A stretch of DNA of 64,000 bases, taken from NCBI RefSeq assembly GCF_024721155.1, contig NZ_JAHVAP010000005.1, forward strand, positions 248,001-312,000, written 5' to 3'. The translations under genes and the position numbers were made by a program. Below, piece after piece: positions 36,826 to 45,681 of the stretch (within the stretch, counting starts at the first letter, position 1; each line of letters begins with the position of its first letter). Below the pieces are notes generated by a model that ran no database searches, was not told where the DNA came from, and saw nothing but the letters and a program-made list of their open reading frames with translations. This stretch comes from Mucilaginibacter phenanthrenivorans. Its GTDB lineage: Bacteria > Bacteroidota > Bacteroidia > Sphingobacteriales > Sphingobacteriaceae.

Positions 36826-36833
36826 TATATTTG
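36826..36833 (+). promoter_or_regulatory. Possible -7 box of the toxin-antitoxin pair
   Basis: TATATTTG matches TAnnTTTG and lies 18 bp before the antitoxin ATG. No TTG lies at the usual spacing. Confidence 0.4.
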
Positions 36834-36851
36834 TTATTATAATTTTGTGAT

Positions 36852-37067
36852 ATGGAAGAGTTATTAATTAAAGTAAAAGATGAAGCTGAATCTTCATTTG
36901 TAAAAGATTTACTTAAAAAATTAAAAATTCAATTTGAAACCGTTGGAGCAAACGATGCTCTTTCGGGCGAAGAGATTAAGCAATCTGTTATTAACGGGCA
37001 ATTAGCTTATAAAAACGGCGAATCCGACCAGTTTACAAAGATTGACCGCAAGGAGCTATGGAAATAG
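36852..37067 (+). CDS. Putative antitoxin (DUF2683-like)
   Basis: A 71-residue acidic protein (MEELLIKVKDEAESSFVKDL) with an N-terminal strand-helix part and a KNGESDQFTKIDRKELWK tail. It lies directly upstream of a YoeB/Txe-like toxin and overlaps it by 10 bp. Small upstream partners of this type in Bacteroidota are usually antitoxins that neutralise the toxin and repress the operon. I assign it from position and size; a DNA-binding motif is not obvious. Confidence 0.65.
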   Translation: MEELLIKVKDEAESSFVKDLLKKLKIQFETVGANDALSGEEIKQSVINGQLAYKNGESDQFTKIDRKELWK

Positions 37068-37339
37068 CTTACCAAATTATCTTCTATAAAGACGCGCTTA
37101 AAGATATTGACTACTGGAAAAGATCAGGTAATAAACAAGCCCTAATTAAAATCGACAAAATTATAGAAGCGTTAGAGCAAAATCCCCATTCCCCTACCCC
37201 TGGTGAACCTGAAATGTTAAAATATACGTCAGGCTATTCACGAAGAATAAACAAAAAAGACAGAATTACTTACGATATAAATGAAGCGACGAAAGAAGTA
37301 ATAATTTTCCGTATGCGTGGACACTACGGCGATAAGTAA
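37058..37339 (+). CDS. Txe/YoeB-family toxin (mRNA interferase)
   Basis: A 93-residue RelE-superfamily toxin. YQIIFYKDALKDIDYWKRSG begins it, and KIDKIIEALEQNPHSPTPGEPEMLK is the conserved middle segment. The end, RINKKDRITYDINEATKEV followed by IIFRMRGHYGDK, gives the YoeB-like HYG terminus with its catalytic histidine. Such toxins cleave mRNA on the ribosome. It overlaps the antitoxin gene, as usual for the pair. Confidence 0.85.
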   Translation: MEIAYQIIFYKDALKDIDYWKRSGNKQALIKIDKIIEALEQNPHSPTPGEPEMLKYTSGYSRRINKKDRITYDINEATKEVIIFRMRGHYGDK

Positions 37340-37340
37340 A

Positions 37341-37362
37341 AAGGCTCCCATAAAGGAGCCTT
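37341..37362 (-). terminator. Terminator after gcvP
   Basis: AAGGCTCC-CATAAA-GGAGCCTT forms an 8-bp stem. On the minus strand it is followed by a run of T, so it best suits gcvP; on the plus strand it also closes the toxin gene. Confidence 0.7.
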
Positions 37363-37456
37363 AAATTATAAATACTTTTTGAAATTAAATTAGATAATCT
37401 CTACACCTGTTCAATCTCATCCGCACATCAGAAATCCGCACATTCGCACATCATTT

Positions 37457-40366
37457 TCACGTTCCGTATTCCGGGGTTGTTACTTCGCTTTCTTCAAACT
37501 CGTAATCGGTTAATGGCGGGCATGAACAGATCAATGTTCTGTCGCCATAAGTATCGTTTACGCGGCCAACTGATGGCCAAAATTTGTAAGCAGCAACATA
37601 AGGCAGCGGGAATGCAGCTTTTTGACGGCTGTATGGATGCTCCCATTCGTTAGCGGTAATTACAGAAGCAGTATGCGGCGCGTTCTTTAAAGGGTTATCG
37701 GTTTTGTCGGATAATCCTTTTTCTACATTATCAATTTCATGACGGATGGAAATCATCGCATCGCAAAAACGATCCAGCTCATGCTTTGGCTCTGATTCTG
37801 TCGGCTCAACCATAACGGTACCCGCAACCGGGAACGATACAGTCGGCGCGTGGAAACCATAATCCATTAGGCGTTTGGCAATATCAGTAACCTCGATGCC
37901 GAAGTTCTTAAACGCGCGGCAATCCAGGATCATTTCGTGTGCACAACGGCCATTTGCACCAGTGTAAAGTACCGGGTAATGGTGCTGTAAACGTGTTTTA
38001 ATATAGTTGGCATTCAATATGGCGTAACGGGTTGCGTTGGTTAAACCATCGCTGCCCATCATGGCAATGTATGCGTGTGAGATAATTAAGATAGACGCAG
38101 AACCCCATGGCGCAGATGAAACTGCGTGGATTGATTTGCCTTTATCGATATCAACAACAGCATGTCCCGGTAAATAAGGAACCAGGTGTTTGGCTACACC
38201 GATAGGGCCCATGCCCGGACCGCCGCCGCCGTGCGGAATACAGAATGTTTTATGTAAGTTAAGGTGACAAACGTCGGCACCGATATTTGCGGGACTTGTT
38301 AAGCCTACCTGTGCATTCATGTTAGCTCCATCCATGTAAACCTGGCCTCCGTTAGCGTGAATGATCTCGCAGATCTCGATGATCGACTCTTCAAACACAC
38401 CGTGAGTTGAGGGGTAAGTAACCATCAGGCATGAAAGCTCATTTTTATATTGTTCAGCTTTTGCTTTCAGATCAGCAACGTCGATGTTTCCGTTATCATC
38501 ACATCTAACCACAACAATCTTCATTCCGGCCATTGCTGCTGACGCAGGGTTGGTACCGTGTGCAGATGATGGGATCAAAGCGATATTACGGTGACTATCG
38601 CCACGGTCTGCATGATAAGCACGGATCACCATTAAACCGGCGTATTCTCCTTGAGCACCGGCGTTCGGCTGTAAACTCATGGCTGCAAAACCGGTGATCT
38701 CGCTTAGCCAGTTATTCAGCTCATCAAACAATTGCATGTAACCACCTACCTGATCGGTTGGTGCGAAGGGGTGCATTTTGCTGAATTCGGCCCAGGTAAC
38801 CGGAACCATTTCAGTAGTAGCGTTAAGCTTCATGGTACATGAACCCAATGCAATCATTGAATGGCAAAGCGAAAGATCCTTTGCTTCCAGTGATTTGATA
38901 TAACGCAACATTTCGTGTTCTGAATGGTGCGAATTAAATAATGCGTGGGTTAAATAAGCTGATGTACGTTGAAGATCGGCCGGGATAACTGTTTCCAGGT
39001 TTGCTGCAATCTCATCAAACGTAACATCATTCAAAGTTTTACCTTTTACACGGGCAAAAAAGCGAACCATGGTTTTGATATCTTCCGGTGCCGTAGTTTC
39101 ATCAACAGAAATTGTAACAACCGAACCTTTAAAATTAAAGTTCATTTCGTTATTGACTGACTCTGCATGAACCGGGCTTGCCAGTGCACCTAAATCAAAT
39201 TTCAATGTATCAAAGTAGGCTTCGTTCAATTGATCGTAGCCTAATTGTTTTAATGATTTAGAAAGCAATACGGTCAAACCATGGATCCGTTCAGCAATCA
39301 GCTTTACACCTTTAGGGCCATGATAAACGGCATACATCCCGGCCATAATAGCCAGTAATGCCTGCGCGGTACAAATGTTGGAAGTAGCCTTATCTCTCCG
39401 GATATGTTGCTCGCGGGTCTGCAAGGCCATGCGTAAGGCATAGTTACCAGCACTATCTATAGTAACACCAATGATACGGCCGGGGATCGATCTTTTATAT
39501 TCTTCTTTAGTTGCAAAAAATGCAGCATGCGGACCGCCGAAGCCCATTGGAACGCCAAAGCGCTGGGTTGATCCAACAACAATATCTGCGCCCCATTCAC
39601 CCGGAGGGGTTAAAAGCACCAGGCTCATTATATCGGCAACTACGGTAAGCTTTATGCCTTTTTCGTGTGCTTTGGCAGCAAAGTCGGTATAGTTATAAAC
39701 AGCGCCATTGCCTGCGGGATATTGAACTATGGCACCGAACATATTTTCGGTCAGTTTAACTGATTGGTGATCGCCAATCAGCAATTCGATACCGTAAGGT
39801 TGCGCTCGGGTTTTTAAAATATCTATGGTTTGCGGGAACACCTCGTCCGACACAAAAAACACGTTGGCGGTTTGATTCTTGCGCAGGCTGTATTGCATAA
39901 ACATCGCCTCGGCAGCAGCTGTACCTTCGTCAAGCAACGATGCGTTGGCAATTTCCATCCCGGTTAAATCGATAACCATTGTCTGGAAATTCAACAAAGC
40001 CTGTAAGCGGCCTTGTGCAATTTCGGCCTGGTAAGGAGTGTACTGGGTATACCATCCCGGATTTTCAAGGATGTTGCGCTGGATAACTCCAGGCACGATC
40101 ACATCATAGTAACCCTGGCCGATGAATGATTTAAATACCTTATTTTTTGATGCAGTTTGCTTAAGCGTATTCAGATAATCGAACTCGCTTTTTGCCGGCG
40201 GAAGATTTAGCGGAGCTTTTAATCTTATCTTTTCCGGAATGGTTTGGCTGATCAATTCGTCGAGCGAATTTACGCCAACAGCTTTCAACATTTGTGCGGT
40301 ATCAGCTTCATTTGGAGCTATATGGCGCGACTGGAATTTTTCCTGATAATCAATATTCAACTTCAT
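37457..40366 (-). CDS. gcvP: Glycine dehydrogenase (decarboxylating), P-protein
   Basis: Starting at the ATG at 40366 ([18 protein letters not shown]) gives 969 residues, a single-chain P-protein with fused alpha and beta halves. It decarboxylates glycine and passes the aminomethyl group to the lipoyl H-protein of the glycine cleavage system. The PLP lysine is in [19 protein letters not shown], a conserved block of the second half. [20 protein letters not shown] is typical of the first half. gcvH and gcvT are not beside it. The gene is monocistronic with its own promoter. Confidence 0.97.
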   Translation of the reverse strand: MKLNIDYQEKFQSRHIAPNEADTAQMLKAVGVNSLDELISQTIPEKIRLKAPLNLPPAKSEFDYLNTLKQTASKNKVFKSFIGQGYYDVIVPGVIQRNILENPGWYTQYTPYQAEIAQGRLQALLNFQTMVIDLTGMEIANASLLDEGTAAAEAMFMQYSLRKNQTANVFFVSDEVFPQTIDILKTRAQPYGIELLIGDHQSVKLTENMFGAIVQYPAGNGAVYNYTDFAAKAHEKGIKLTVVADIMSLVLLTPPGEWGADIVVGSTQRFGVPMGFGGPHAAFFATKEEYKRSIPGRIIGVTIDSAGNYALRMALQTREQHIRRDKATSNICTAQALLAIMAGMYAVYHGPKGVKLIAERIHGLTVLLSKSLKQLGYDQLNEAYFDTLKFDLGALASPVHAESVNNEMNFNFKGSVVTISVDETTAPEDIKTMVRFFARVKGKTLNDVTFDEIAANLETVIPADLQRTSAYLTHALFNSHHSEHEMLRYIKSLEAKDLSLCHSMIALGSCTMKLNATTEMVPVTWAEFSKMHPFAPTDQVGGYMQLFDELNNWLSEITGFAAMSLQPNAGAQGEYAGLMVIRAYHADRGDSHRNIALIPSSAHGTNPASAAMAGMKIVVVRCDDNGNIDVADLKAKAEQYKNELSCLMVTYPSTHGVFEESIIEICEIIHANGGQVYMDGANMNAQVGLTSPANIGADVCHLNLHKTFCIPHGGGGPGMGPIGVAKHLVPYLPGHAVVDIDKGKSIHAVSSAPWGSASILIISHAYIAMMGSDGLTNATRYAILNANYIKTRLQHHYPVLYTGANGRCAHEMILDCRAFKNFGIEVTDIAKRLMDYGFHAPTVSFPVAGTVMVEPTESEPKHELDRFCDAMISIRHEIDNVEKGLSDKTDNPLKNAPHTASVITANEWEHPYSRQKAAFPLPYVAAYKFWPSVGRVNDTYGDRTLICSCPPLTDYEFEESEVTTPEYGT

Positions 40367-40392
40367 CAAATGGGTGGTCAGTTATTTTGCTG

Positions 40393-40423
40393 CAAAGGTA
40401 CAATTTTTAAGAATCAGTATCAA
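40393..40423 (-). promoter_or_regulatory. gcvP promoter of the Bacteroidota primary-sigma type
   Basis: On the minus strand TACCTTTG (complement of 40393-40400) is an exact TAnnTTTG -7 box. A TTG (complement of 40421-40423) lies 20 bp upstream, matching the -33 element. The box is 27 bp from the ATG. Confidence 0.75.
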
Positions 40424-40818
40424 TTACGTTAACATTGTGTTATGTATTTTACAGTAGGATGGAATACGGTATTCGGGGTGATGATTTTTAGGTTGATCTG
40501 CAGTCTGAGTTTAGCATAGAATTCAAGTCCGGTTACAGGATATTGGTGCTAGGCCAGTAGAAATCTCCTATTTATTGCCTGATTAGAAAATATTTAAACA
40601 TTTATTTCTCCGTTCACTTGTTTTTATTTACCTTGGGTTATTAACCTTAACCATTAATCACAAATAAAAAAACAACAGATTTTAAGCAAGTTATACAAGA
40701 CAGTTAAAAAGGTAGATCAACAATTTAGTTACCATTTAAACTGAAAGAGCGTTCTGCGGTAGCCGAACCCTGTACCGATATCAAAACCAGGGTCAAAACA
40801 ATTGAAATACTAAACCAA
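40424..40818. other. Long non-coding region upstream of the GG-leader peptide
   Basis: About 400 bp without a credible reading frame. Nothing matches the TAnnTTTG box cleanly; TACCTTGG near 40631 is one mismatch away. A short inverted pair, ACCCTG (40768) and CAGGGT (40788), lies about 30-50 bp before the peptide start. The length is unusual for a gene of only 58 codons and leaves room for regulation. Confidence 0.45.
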
Positions 40819-40995
40819 ATGAAAAAACTGACCAGAAATGAAATGAAAAATGTAAATGGTGGAAAGCTACAACTGCCACCGGGATGCACTTGCGGACCTC
40901 TTCCAGCGCTGTTAACTTACGGGTGTACTTACACACCTAACCAGATCCAATACTGCCAGACAGGGCAATATTTGATTTGCTGTAACAATGACTAA
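40819..40995 (+). CDS. Double-glycine-leader, cysteine-rich peptide (RiPP or bacteriocin-like precursor)
   Basis: A 58-residue peptide. The leader MKKLTRNEMKNVNGG ends in a double glycine, the site cut by C39-peptidase ABC exporters in many Bacteroidota peptides. The 43-residue core has six cysteines, seen in PPGCTCGPLPALLTYGC, QIQYCQTG and LICCNND. It is near-neutral and could form three disulfides or carry thioether links. Upstream is about 450 bp of non-coding DNA; downstream is a structured 3' region with a strong terminator. No LanB/LanM, radical SAM, C39 transporter or immunity gene is visible within the window, so it is an orphan. The reading is from sequence; the function is inferred from the leader type. 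Confidence 0.78.
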   Translation: MKKLTRNEMKNVNGGKLQLPPGCTCGPLPALLTYGCTYTPNQIQYCQTGQYLICCNND

Positions 40996-41076
40996 CAAGA
41001 GACTGGTTAATCAGAATATTTTTTCTGACAGGCCTCTTTAGCAAAAATGCCGGTATCTAATTGCCGGCATTTTTTA
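40996..41076 (+). terminator. Structured 3' region and terminator of the peptide gene
   Basis: A first stem pairs AAGAG with CTCTT and TCAGAA with TTCTGA (40997-41039). A second, stronger hairpin, AAAAATGCCGG..CCGGCATTTTT (41043-41074), ends in a T run. Together they look like a real end of a short transcript. Confidence 0.75.
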
Positions 41077-41138
41077 TTACCATTATCCTTCCGAAGACAA
41101 CTACAACATTTACAACCCTCAACCAAAAATCTTCAAAT

Positions 41139-41174
41139 GCAAAAACCCCCATTCCTTGCGAATGAGGGTTTGCA
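41139..41174 (-). terminator. Terminator of the DEAD-box helicase gene
   Basis: On the minus strand GCAAACCCTCATTC pairs with GAATGGGGGTTTTTGC around GCAAG, with a run of five T. It lies about 60 bp beyond the stop codon. Confidence 0.65.
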
Positions 41175-41235
41175 AACAAACTAACTAAACTAAACCGGTA
41201 CCCGAACCACCAGGCACCTTTATGAAAAACTAAAA

Positions 41236-43080
41236 TTAAAATCTTCTTCTGCGTTCAGGACGGTCTTCTTTGCGCTTGCCTGAGAAGTCACGGAAGCCAC
41301 CACCTGCCGAGCCATTCCTGTCTCCGCCATTGTTGCCTCTATAACCACCTTCACGGCGCTCGCCACCACCGCTTCTTTCGCGGTTGTAACCACCTTCACG
41401 GCGCTGGTAACCGCCACCGCCACCGCCACCTTCGCGACGTTCGCTGCTGCCTTCACCTGATATTTCTATCCGTACAGGACGGCCCTTAAACTCTGCGTTT
41501 GTAAAGCCACCCATCACCTTCTCAACGTCGGCATTTGGTACTTCAAAAAACGAGTAAACACCTTTAACGTCTATCTTACCTACAGTGCGTCCGCTTATTT
41601 TTGATTGGTTGCAGATATAACCCAGCAGGTCGCCGCGGTTAAATTCATCAACTGAACCTAAGTTTATAAATAAACGCGTGTATTCAGACTTGCCTCCGCC
41701 TTCACCACGTGGTGCGCGTTCTCCGTCTCTTTCAAAACGACGGCCTTCCTCAAGCGGCGCATTCAGATCAGGGGCATTTTTGTAATAATCAAGGAAACGG
41801 TTAAATTCGATTGAAGCAAAGCGTTTTATAAAATCCTCTTTGGTTAAATCTTTAAATTCTTCCATTATACGCGGCAGGTATTGCTCAATTTGTTGCTCAT
41901 TAACCTGTACATCATGTATCTTATGTACAATGCTAAACAATTGTTTTTCGCAAACATCAAAGCCGGTAGGAATTTCTGCCTTAACAAATTTCTTTCCTAA
42001 GCCACGCTCAATCTGGCGGATCTTTCCTAATTCCTTTGCGTTGATGATGGAGATTGATACACCGGTTTTACCGGCACGGGCCGTACGGCCGCTACGGTGG
42101 GTGTAGTTCTCAACTTCATCAGGAAGCGAATAGTTAATAACGTGCGTTACGTCATTAACGTCGATACCGCGGGCTGCAACGTCAGTAGCAATTAACAATT
42201 GCAGGCTGCGATCGCGGTAACGTTTCATTACCTTATCGCGTTGTTGCTGTGAAAGGTCGCCATGTAAAGAATCGGCATTATAACCATCCTTTAAAAGTGC
42301 TTCAGCAATATCCTGTGTTTCAATTTTGGTACGGCAAAATACGATACCGAAAATGTCAGGATTAAAATCAACAATACGTTTAAATGCGGCATACTTGTCA
42401 CGGGCACGTACTATATAGTACTCATGCTCAATGTTTGCATTACCGGTATTTTTTGTGCCCATGGTAAGCTCAAACGGCTCATTCATGTACTTCTTCGCTA
42501 TACGGCGAACTTCAGTAGGCATGGTGGCTGAAAACAGCCATGTTTTTTTAGTATCCGGCGTAGTGGATAAAATACTGTCAATGTCTTCCTGGAAGCCCAT
42601 GTTGAGCATCTCATCAGCTTCATCCAATACAACAAACTTAACCTGCGAAAAATCAATCGCCTTACGGTTAATAATGTCAAGCATACGACCAGGGGTTGCA
42701 ACAACAATCTGCACACCGCGTTTTATCTGGCGTAATTGATCAGAAATACTTGCTCCACCATAAACGGCAACAACATTAACGTTGCTCATTTTTTTGGAGT
42801 AGTTTTTTATGTCATTCGTGATCTGTAAACAAAGTTCACGGGTTGGGCACAATACAAGTGCTTGCGGATAATTTTCTTCGAAGTCCAGCAGTTCCAATAG
42901 CGGTAGTCCGAAGGCAGCAGTTTTACCAGTGCCGGTTTGGGCTAATCCGACAAAATCGTTGCTGCCTGTTAACAATACCGGAATTGACTGTTCCTGGATT
43001 GGCGTAGGATTTTCAAATCCTAACTCAGAGATGGCATTAACAATATCATGACGGATTCCCAGATTAATAAATGGGTTCAT
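41236..43080 (-). CDS. DEAD-box RNA helicase with DbpA-type RNA-binding domain and Gly/Arg tail
   Basis: A 614-residue ATP-dependent RNA helicase. The core has GFENPTPIQEQSIPVLL (Q motif), AQTGTGKTAAFGLPL (motif I), VVLDEADEMLNMGF (motif II), FSATMP (motif III) and HRSGRTARAGKTG (motif VI). A DbpA-like RNA-binding domain follows (YTRLFINLGSVDEFNRGDLL, then GGFTNAEFKGRPVRIEI). The last 70 residues are a low-complexity Gly/Arg region (RREGGGGGGGYQRREGG). It resembles CsdA/DeaD helicases for ribosome assembly or cold adaptation. It is single-gene with its own promoter. Confidence 0.95.
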   Translation of the reverse strand: MNPFINLGIRHDIVNAISELGFENPTPIQEQSIPVLLTGSNDFVGLAQTGTGKTAAFGLPLLELLDFEENYPQALVLCPTRELCLQITNDIKNYSKKMSNVNVVAVYGGASISDQLRQIKRGVQIVVATPGRMLDIINRKAIDFSQVKFVVLDEADEMLNMGFQEDIDSILSTTPDTKKTWLFSATMPTEVRRIAKKYMNEPFELTMGTKNTGNANIEHEYYIVRARDKYAAFKRIVDFNPDIFGIVFCRTKIETQDIAEALLKDGYNADSLHGDLSQQQRDKVMKRYRDRSLQLLIATDVAARGIDVNDVTHVINYSLPDEVENYTHRSGRTARAGKTGVSISIINAKELGKIRQIERGLGKKFVKAEIPTGFDVCEKQLFSIVHKIHDVQVNEQQIEQYLPRIMEEFKDLTKEDFIKRFASIEFNRFLDYYKNAPDLNAPLEEGRRFERDGERAPRGEGGGKSEYTRLFINLGSVDEFNRGDLLGYICNQSKISGRTVGKIDVKGVYSFFEVPNADVEKVMGGFTNAEFKGRPVRIEISGEGSSERREGGGGGGGYQRREGGYNRERSGGGERREGGYRGNNGGDRNGSAGGGFRDFSGKRKEDRPERRRRF

Positions 43081-43121
43081 GAATTTAAATAACGAATTTG
43101 ACTACATCGCCAAATCGGGCG

Positions 43122-43152
43122 CAAAGGTATCCATTATTATTTACAATTCAAA
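43122..43152 (-). promoter_or_regulatory. Promoter of the DEAD-box helicase gene
   Basis: On the minus strand TACCTTTG (complement of 43122-43129) is an exact -7 box, and TTTG (complement of 43149-43152) lies 19 bp upstream as the -33 element. The box is 42 bp from the ATG. Confidence 0.75.
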
Positions 43153-43250
43153 TAGCAATTTTCAAATTTATGATAATGATATTTTATCGCCATAAAACGC
43201 TACTTTTTAAACAATTATCATATATTTATTGAAAGTTTATTTATTATAAC

Positions 43251-44120
43251 ATGAAATTAAAAATCGCCACCGTCCTCATTTTAAGCATTTTCGTAAAGTT
43301 CGGTTTTGCCCAGACCCCTCAGAAGGATATGGATACCACCCACTATGGCCGCAATCCGGCAGTTGGCAAATATGCCGACATCAGGGGCTTCAAGATGTAT
43401 TACGAAACCTATGGCAAGGGCGAACCACTGTTAATTATTCATGGAAACGGCGGCTCCATTAATAATTTTGTATACCAGATCCCGTACTTCGCGAAAAACT
43501 ACCAGGTGATCCTGGCCGATAGCCGTGCACAGGGAAAATCTGTAGACCCATCCGATTCATTAAGCTATGAAATGATCACGGATGATTTGAATGCCTTGTT
43601 AGATAAGCTGAATTTAAAGCAGTGTTATATAATTGGCTGGAGCGATGGCGGCATTGAGGGCTTGATGATGGCTATCCGCCACCCTGACAAAGTAAAAAAG
43701 CTGGCGGTAACAGGCGCAAACCTGGAGCCGGATACAACTGCTGTTGATCCGTTTGTGTATAACTACGCAATGAAGATGAATAAGATGGGGCAGGATACTA
43801 TCAAAAAAATAAAGAATGTAACGCCAGAGATGAAAAACCAGCTCAAGCTGCTTCACTTGCTTTCATACGAACCGCATATCAAATTATCCGACTTAAAAAA
43901 AATAACCTGCCCCACCCTTGTTATAGGTGGCGACCACGATGTGATCCGCACCAAACATACCATGCTGATAGCGGAAACCATCCCTAACGCTTACCTGTGG
44001 ATCCTGCCAAACTCTGGTCATTCAACACCATTGATATATAAGGACATGTTTAACCAGGTTGTTGGCGACTTCCTTACAAAGCCATATAGAAAGATTGAGG
44101 GCTTTGGGAGGTTTAATTAG
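43251..44120 (+). CDS. Secreted alpha/beta hydrolase
   Basis: A 289-residue protein with a signal peptide (KLKIATVLILSIFVKFGFAQ). The alpha/beta fold shows the oxyanion loop IIHGNGGSINNF, the nucleophile elbow IIGWSDGGIEGLMM with serine, the acid in VIGGDHDVIRTKH and the histidine in NSGHSTPLIY. The triad is complete. The substrate is unknown; small lipids or esters are plausible. It stands alone. Confidence 0.88.
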   Translation: MKLKIATVLILSIFVKFGFAQTPQKDMDTTHYGRNPAVGKYADIRGFKMYYETYGKGEPLLIIHGNGGSINNFVYQIPYFAKNYQVILADSRAQGKSVDPSDSLSYEMITDDLNALLDKLNLKQCYIIGWSDGGIEGLMMAIRHPDKVKKLAVTGANLEPDTTAVDPFVYNYAMKMNKMGQDTIKKIKNVTPEMKNQLKLLHLLSYEPHIKLSDLKKITCPTLVIGGDHDVIRTKHTMLIAETIPNAYLWILPNSGHSTPLIYKDMFNQVVGDFLTKPYRKIEGFGRFN

Positions 44121-44259
44121 CGGGTGAGTTGATTGGGTTTATTAAGTTGGATTGAGTTGGTTGGGTTAGGAAAATAAAATGTTTTTAGAGGGTGTAAAAC
44201 CGATGAAAAGATAAAATTAAATTGAGCTGAACGAATAAAAATCTTGCAGAGTAAAAGAA

Positions 44260-44448
44260 ATGAAAACACTAATAAATATTCTACTGGTTATTATTGGGTT
44301 CCTATTCCTATTTTTGGTATACAGGGCCCTTATTGTTGATGAAACTACCCCGGCAGATCATTGGATAAACTCGGCCTTTAGCGCACTTATTTTGATTACC
44401 ATATTTTTGCAGTTCAGGGAGAAGAGGATTGCGCGAAAACGGGAATAG
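44260..44448 (+). CDS. Small single-domain membrane protein
   Basis: A 62-residue protein with an N-terminal helix (INILLVIIGFLFLFLVYRAL) and a second weaker one (AFSALILITIFLQF), ending in a basic tail (REKRIARKRE). No family is recognised. Its stop codon is followed by a convergent terminator. It may be real but is supported only by composition and spacing. Confidence 0.5.
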   Translation: MKTLINILLVIIGFLFLFLVYRALIVDETTPADHWINSAFSALILITIFLQFREKRIARKRE

Positions 44449-44467
44449 AATTAACAAAGCTATTAGA

Positions 44468-44512
44468 GATTAAACGGATTGCAAGTCAATAGATGCCGCA
44501 ATCCGTTTAATC
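44468..44512. terminator. Convergent terminator hairpin
   Basis: A perfect 15-bp stem, GATTAAACGGATTGC with its complement, encloses a 15-nt loop between the 62-residue gene and the DUF4293 gene. The arms carry no long T run. Confidence 0.55.
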
Positions 44513-44526
44513 CTGAAAATCCCGGT

Positions 44527-44994
44527 TTAGCGCAGCCTATCAGCCGATTTCACCAGCTTTTCGTCGCTCTTAATTGCCCTTACAGCCAGCAGAACAAGCA
44601 GCATACTTATTGATGACAGGAAAAGCCCGATTCCCCAGTTATGGGTATCGATCTGGATACTGCCCATTATTCCTTTTGCCATTTGCGACAGCCAGAAACT
44701 ATAACCAACAATTACCAGCAACGTACTGTAGCATAATGCTATTTGTTGTTTGCGATTTTTGTATAAAAATATAATTACCAGCGGGATGATGGCAAGGATT
44801 GCGGTCGCAATAGTTAAGCCCATAAAAAACTCGGTGTGCGTGTTTTGTCCGTTCACGTCCTGGTAAACGCCGGTAACCATGATGGTTAAAGGCTTACCTG
44901 CCACATAAACATTATGCACCAGCGGGAAAAGGAAAAGGGCAAACAGCGCCAGTGAAGCTAAAAACAGGTAAATGCTTTGTATTCGTTGTAACAT
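44527..44994 (-). CDS. DUF4293-family membrane protein
   Basis: A 155-residue protein with four helices: IQSIYLFLASLALFALFLFP, a second around TIATAILAIIPLVIIFLY, a third in ALCYSTLLVIVGYSFWL and a fourth in GIGLFLSSISMLLVLLA. The N-terminus MLQRIQSIYL and overall shape match DUF4293, a family found mainly in Bacteroidota. Role unknown. A -7 box and a strong palindrome lie upstream. Confidence 0.82.
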   Translation of the reverse strand: MLQRIQSIYLFLASLALFALFLFPLVHNVYVAGKPLTIMVTGVYQDVNGQNTHTEFFMGLTIATAILAIIPLVIIFLYKNRKQQIALCYSTLLVIVGYSFWLSQMAKGIMGSIQIDTHNWGIGLFLSSISMLLVLLAVRAIKSDEKLVKSADRLR

Positions 44995-45011
44995 GATCTT
45001 GATTTATATAG

Positions 45012-45019
45012 CAAAGATA
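45012..45019 (-). promoter_or_regulatory. Candidate -7 box of the DUF4293 gene
   Basis: On the minus strand TATCTTTG is an exact TAnnTTTG, 17 bp from the ATG. The surrounding GCAAAGATATAATT is nearly identical to that before serS. The -33 position is occupied by the palindrome at 45027-45061. Confidence 0.5.
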
Positions 45020-45026
45020 TAATTGT

Positions 45027-45061
45027 TTAGCTATTAAAATTATCGTAATTTTAATAGCTAA
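45027..45061. promoter_or_regulatory. 16-bp inverted repeat in a divergent promoter region
   Basis: TTAGCTATTAAAATTA is repeated as its exact complement after a TCG loop. It lies between the divergent DUF4293 and DUF892 genes and overlaps the expected -33 region of the former, as an operator would. It could also be a transcript hairpin. Confidence 0.6.
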
Positions 45062-45084
45062 TTTAGGCCCCTTATTAAAGTACC

Positions 45085-45603
45085 ATGAGCGATTCAATGC
45101 CACCCTCAATGCAACCCATAGATGTGCATATGGACGATTACCTGTTAAAAAAAACATTCCTTGAACACCTGAACTATATTTACTATGGTAAACAGCATCT
45201 TATTGCCTTTTTTGAGGAGGTGAAGGGAATAGCAACACTAACAGTATTAAAGCATGCTATCCAGGAAGGGATTGACGACACGGCGAGCCAGATCCAGCAA
45301 ATGGATGAAGTATATGCCGCCATCAAAGAAAAACCTGAAAAAACAAACACACTCGGCATAAAGGCACTTACCCTTGAAGCTTACCTTTCAGCAATTAAAG
45401 CCGGCAAGACCGCGTTGGAGAAGGACGTGTTTATCCTCTTTTACCTGCAGCAAATCGAGGGTATCGAGATCACCTATTTTAAAGTTTTAAAAAACCTTGC
45501 CAAAGCCATTGGCTACAGCAACTCCTTTATCGACCAACCATTTGATATTGCAGTTGAGAATAAGCTTTTATTTGAATCGATTTATAAGGAGTATATTTCC
45601 TAG
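45085..45603 (+). CDS. DUF892 (YciE/YciF)-like ferritin-fold protein
   Basis: A 172-residue helical protein. EHLNYIYYGKQHLIAFF resembles the opening helix of the DUF892 ferritin-like domain, and AIQEGIDDTASQIQQMDEV fits its second helix with acidic ligands. The N-terminus MSDSMPPSMQPIDVHMDDYL could also begin at a later ATG. Members are stress-linked and may bind metals. The 32-nt word-like tract starts at the base after its stop codon. Confidence 0.65.
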   Translation: MSDSMPPSMQPIDVHMDDYLLKKTFLEHLNYIYYGKQHLIAFFEEVKGIATLTVLKHAIQEGIDDTASQIQQMDEVYAAIKEKPEKTNTLGIKALTLEAYLSAIKAGKTALEKDVFILFYLQQIEGIEITYFKVLKNLAKAIGYSNSFIDQPFDIAVENKLLFESIYKEYIS

Positions 45604-45635
45604 GTTGTAGTTGTTGTAAGGGTTGTAAAAGTTGT
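45604..45635 (+). repeat. 32-nt word-like tract after a stop codon, copy 2
   Basis: It is identical over 32 nt to the tract at 31497-31528 and begins, like it, at the base after a stop codon. The word GTTGTA recurs within. Confidence 0.85.
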
Positions 45636-45669
45636 AGTTATTGAAAATATAGAACACTTACAAATTTCA

Positions 45670-45677
45670 TAACTTTG
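45670..45677 (+). promoter_or_regulatory. Possible -7 box of truA, close to the start codon
   Basis: TAACTTTG matches TAnnTTTG and ends only 4 bp before the GTG start, so a transcript from it would be nearly leaderless. A TTG lies 26 bp upstream of the box, wider than usual. Confidence 0.35.
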
Positions 45678-45681
45678 CGGG

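Noticed and set aside
41220..41456. Minus-strand frame rich in Ala/Val/Lys over the helicase tail
   Set aside because: It is an out-of-frame shadow of the Gly/Arg-rich C-terminus of the DEAD-box gene, which has clear family motifs.
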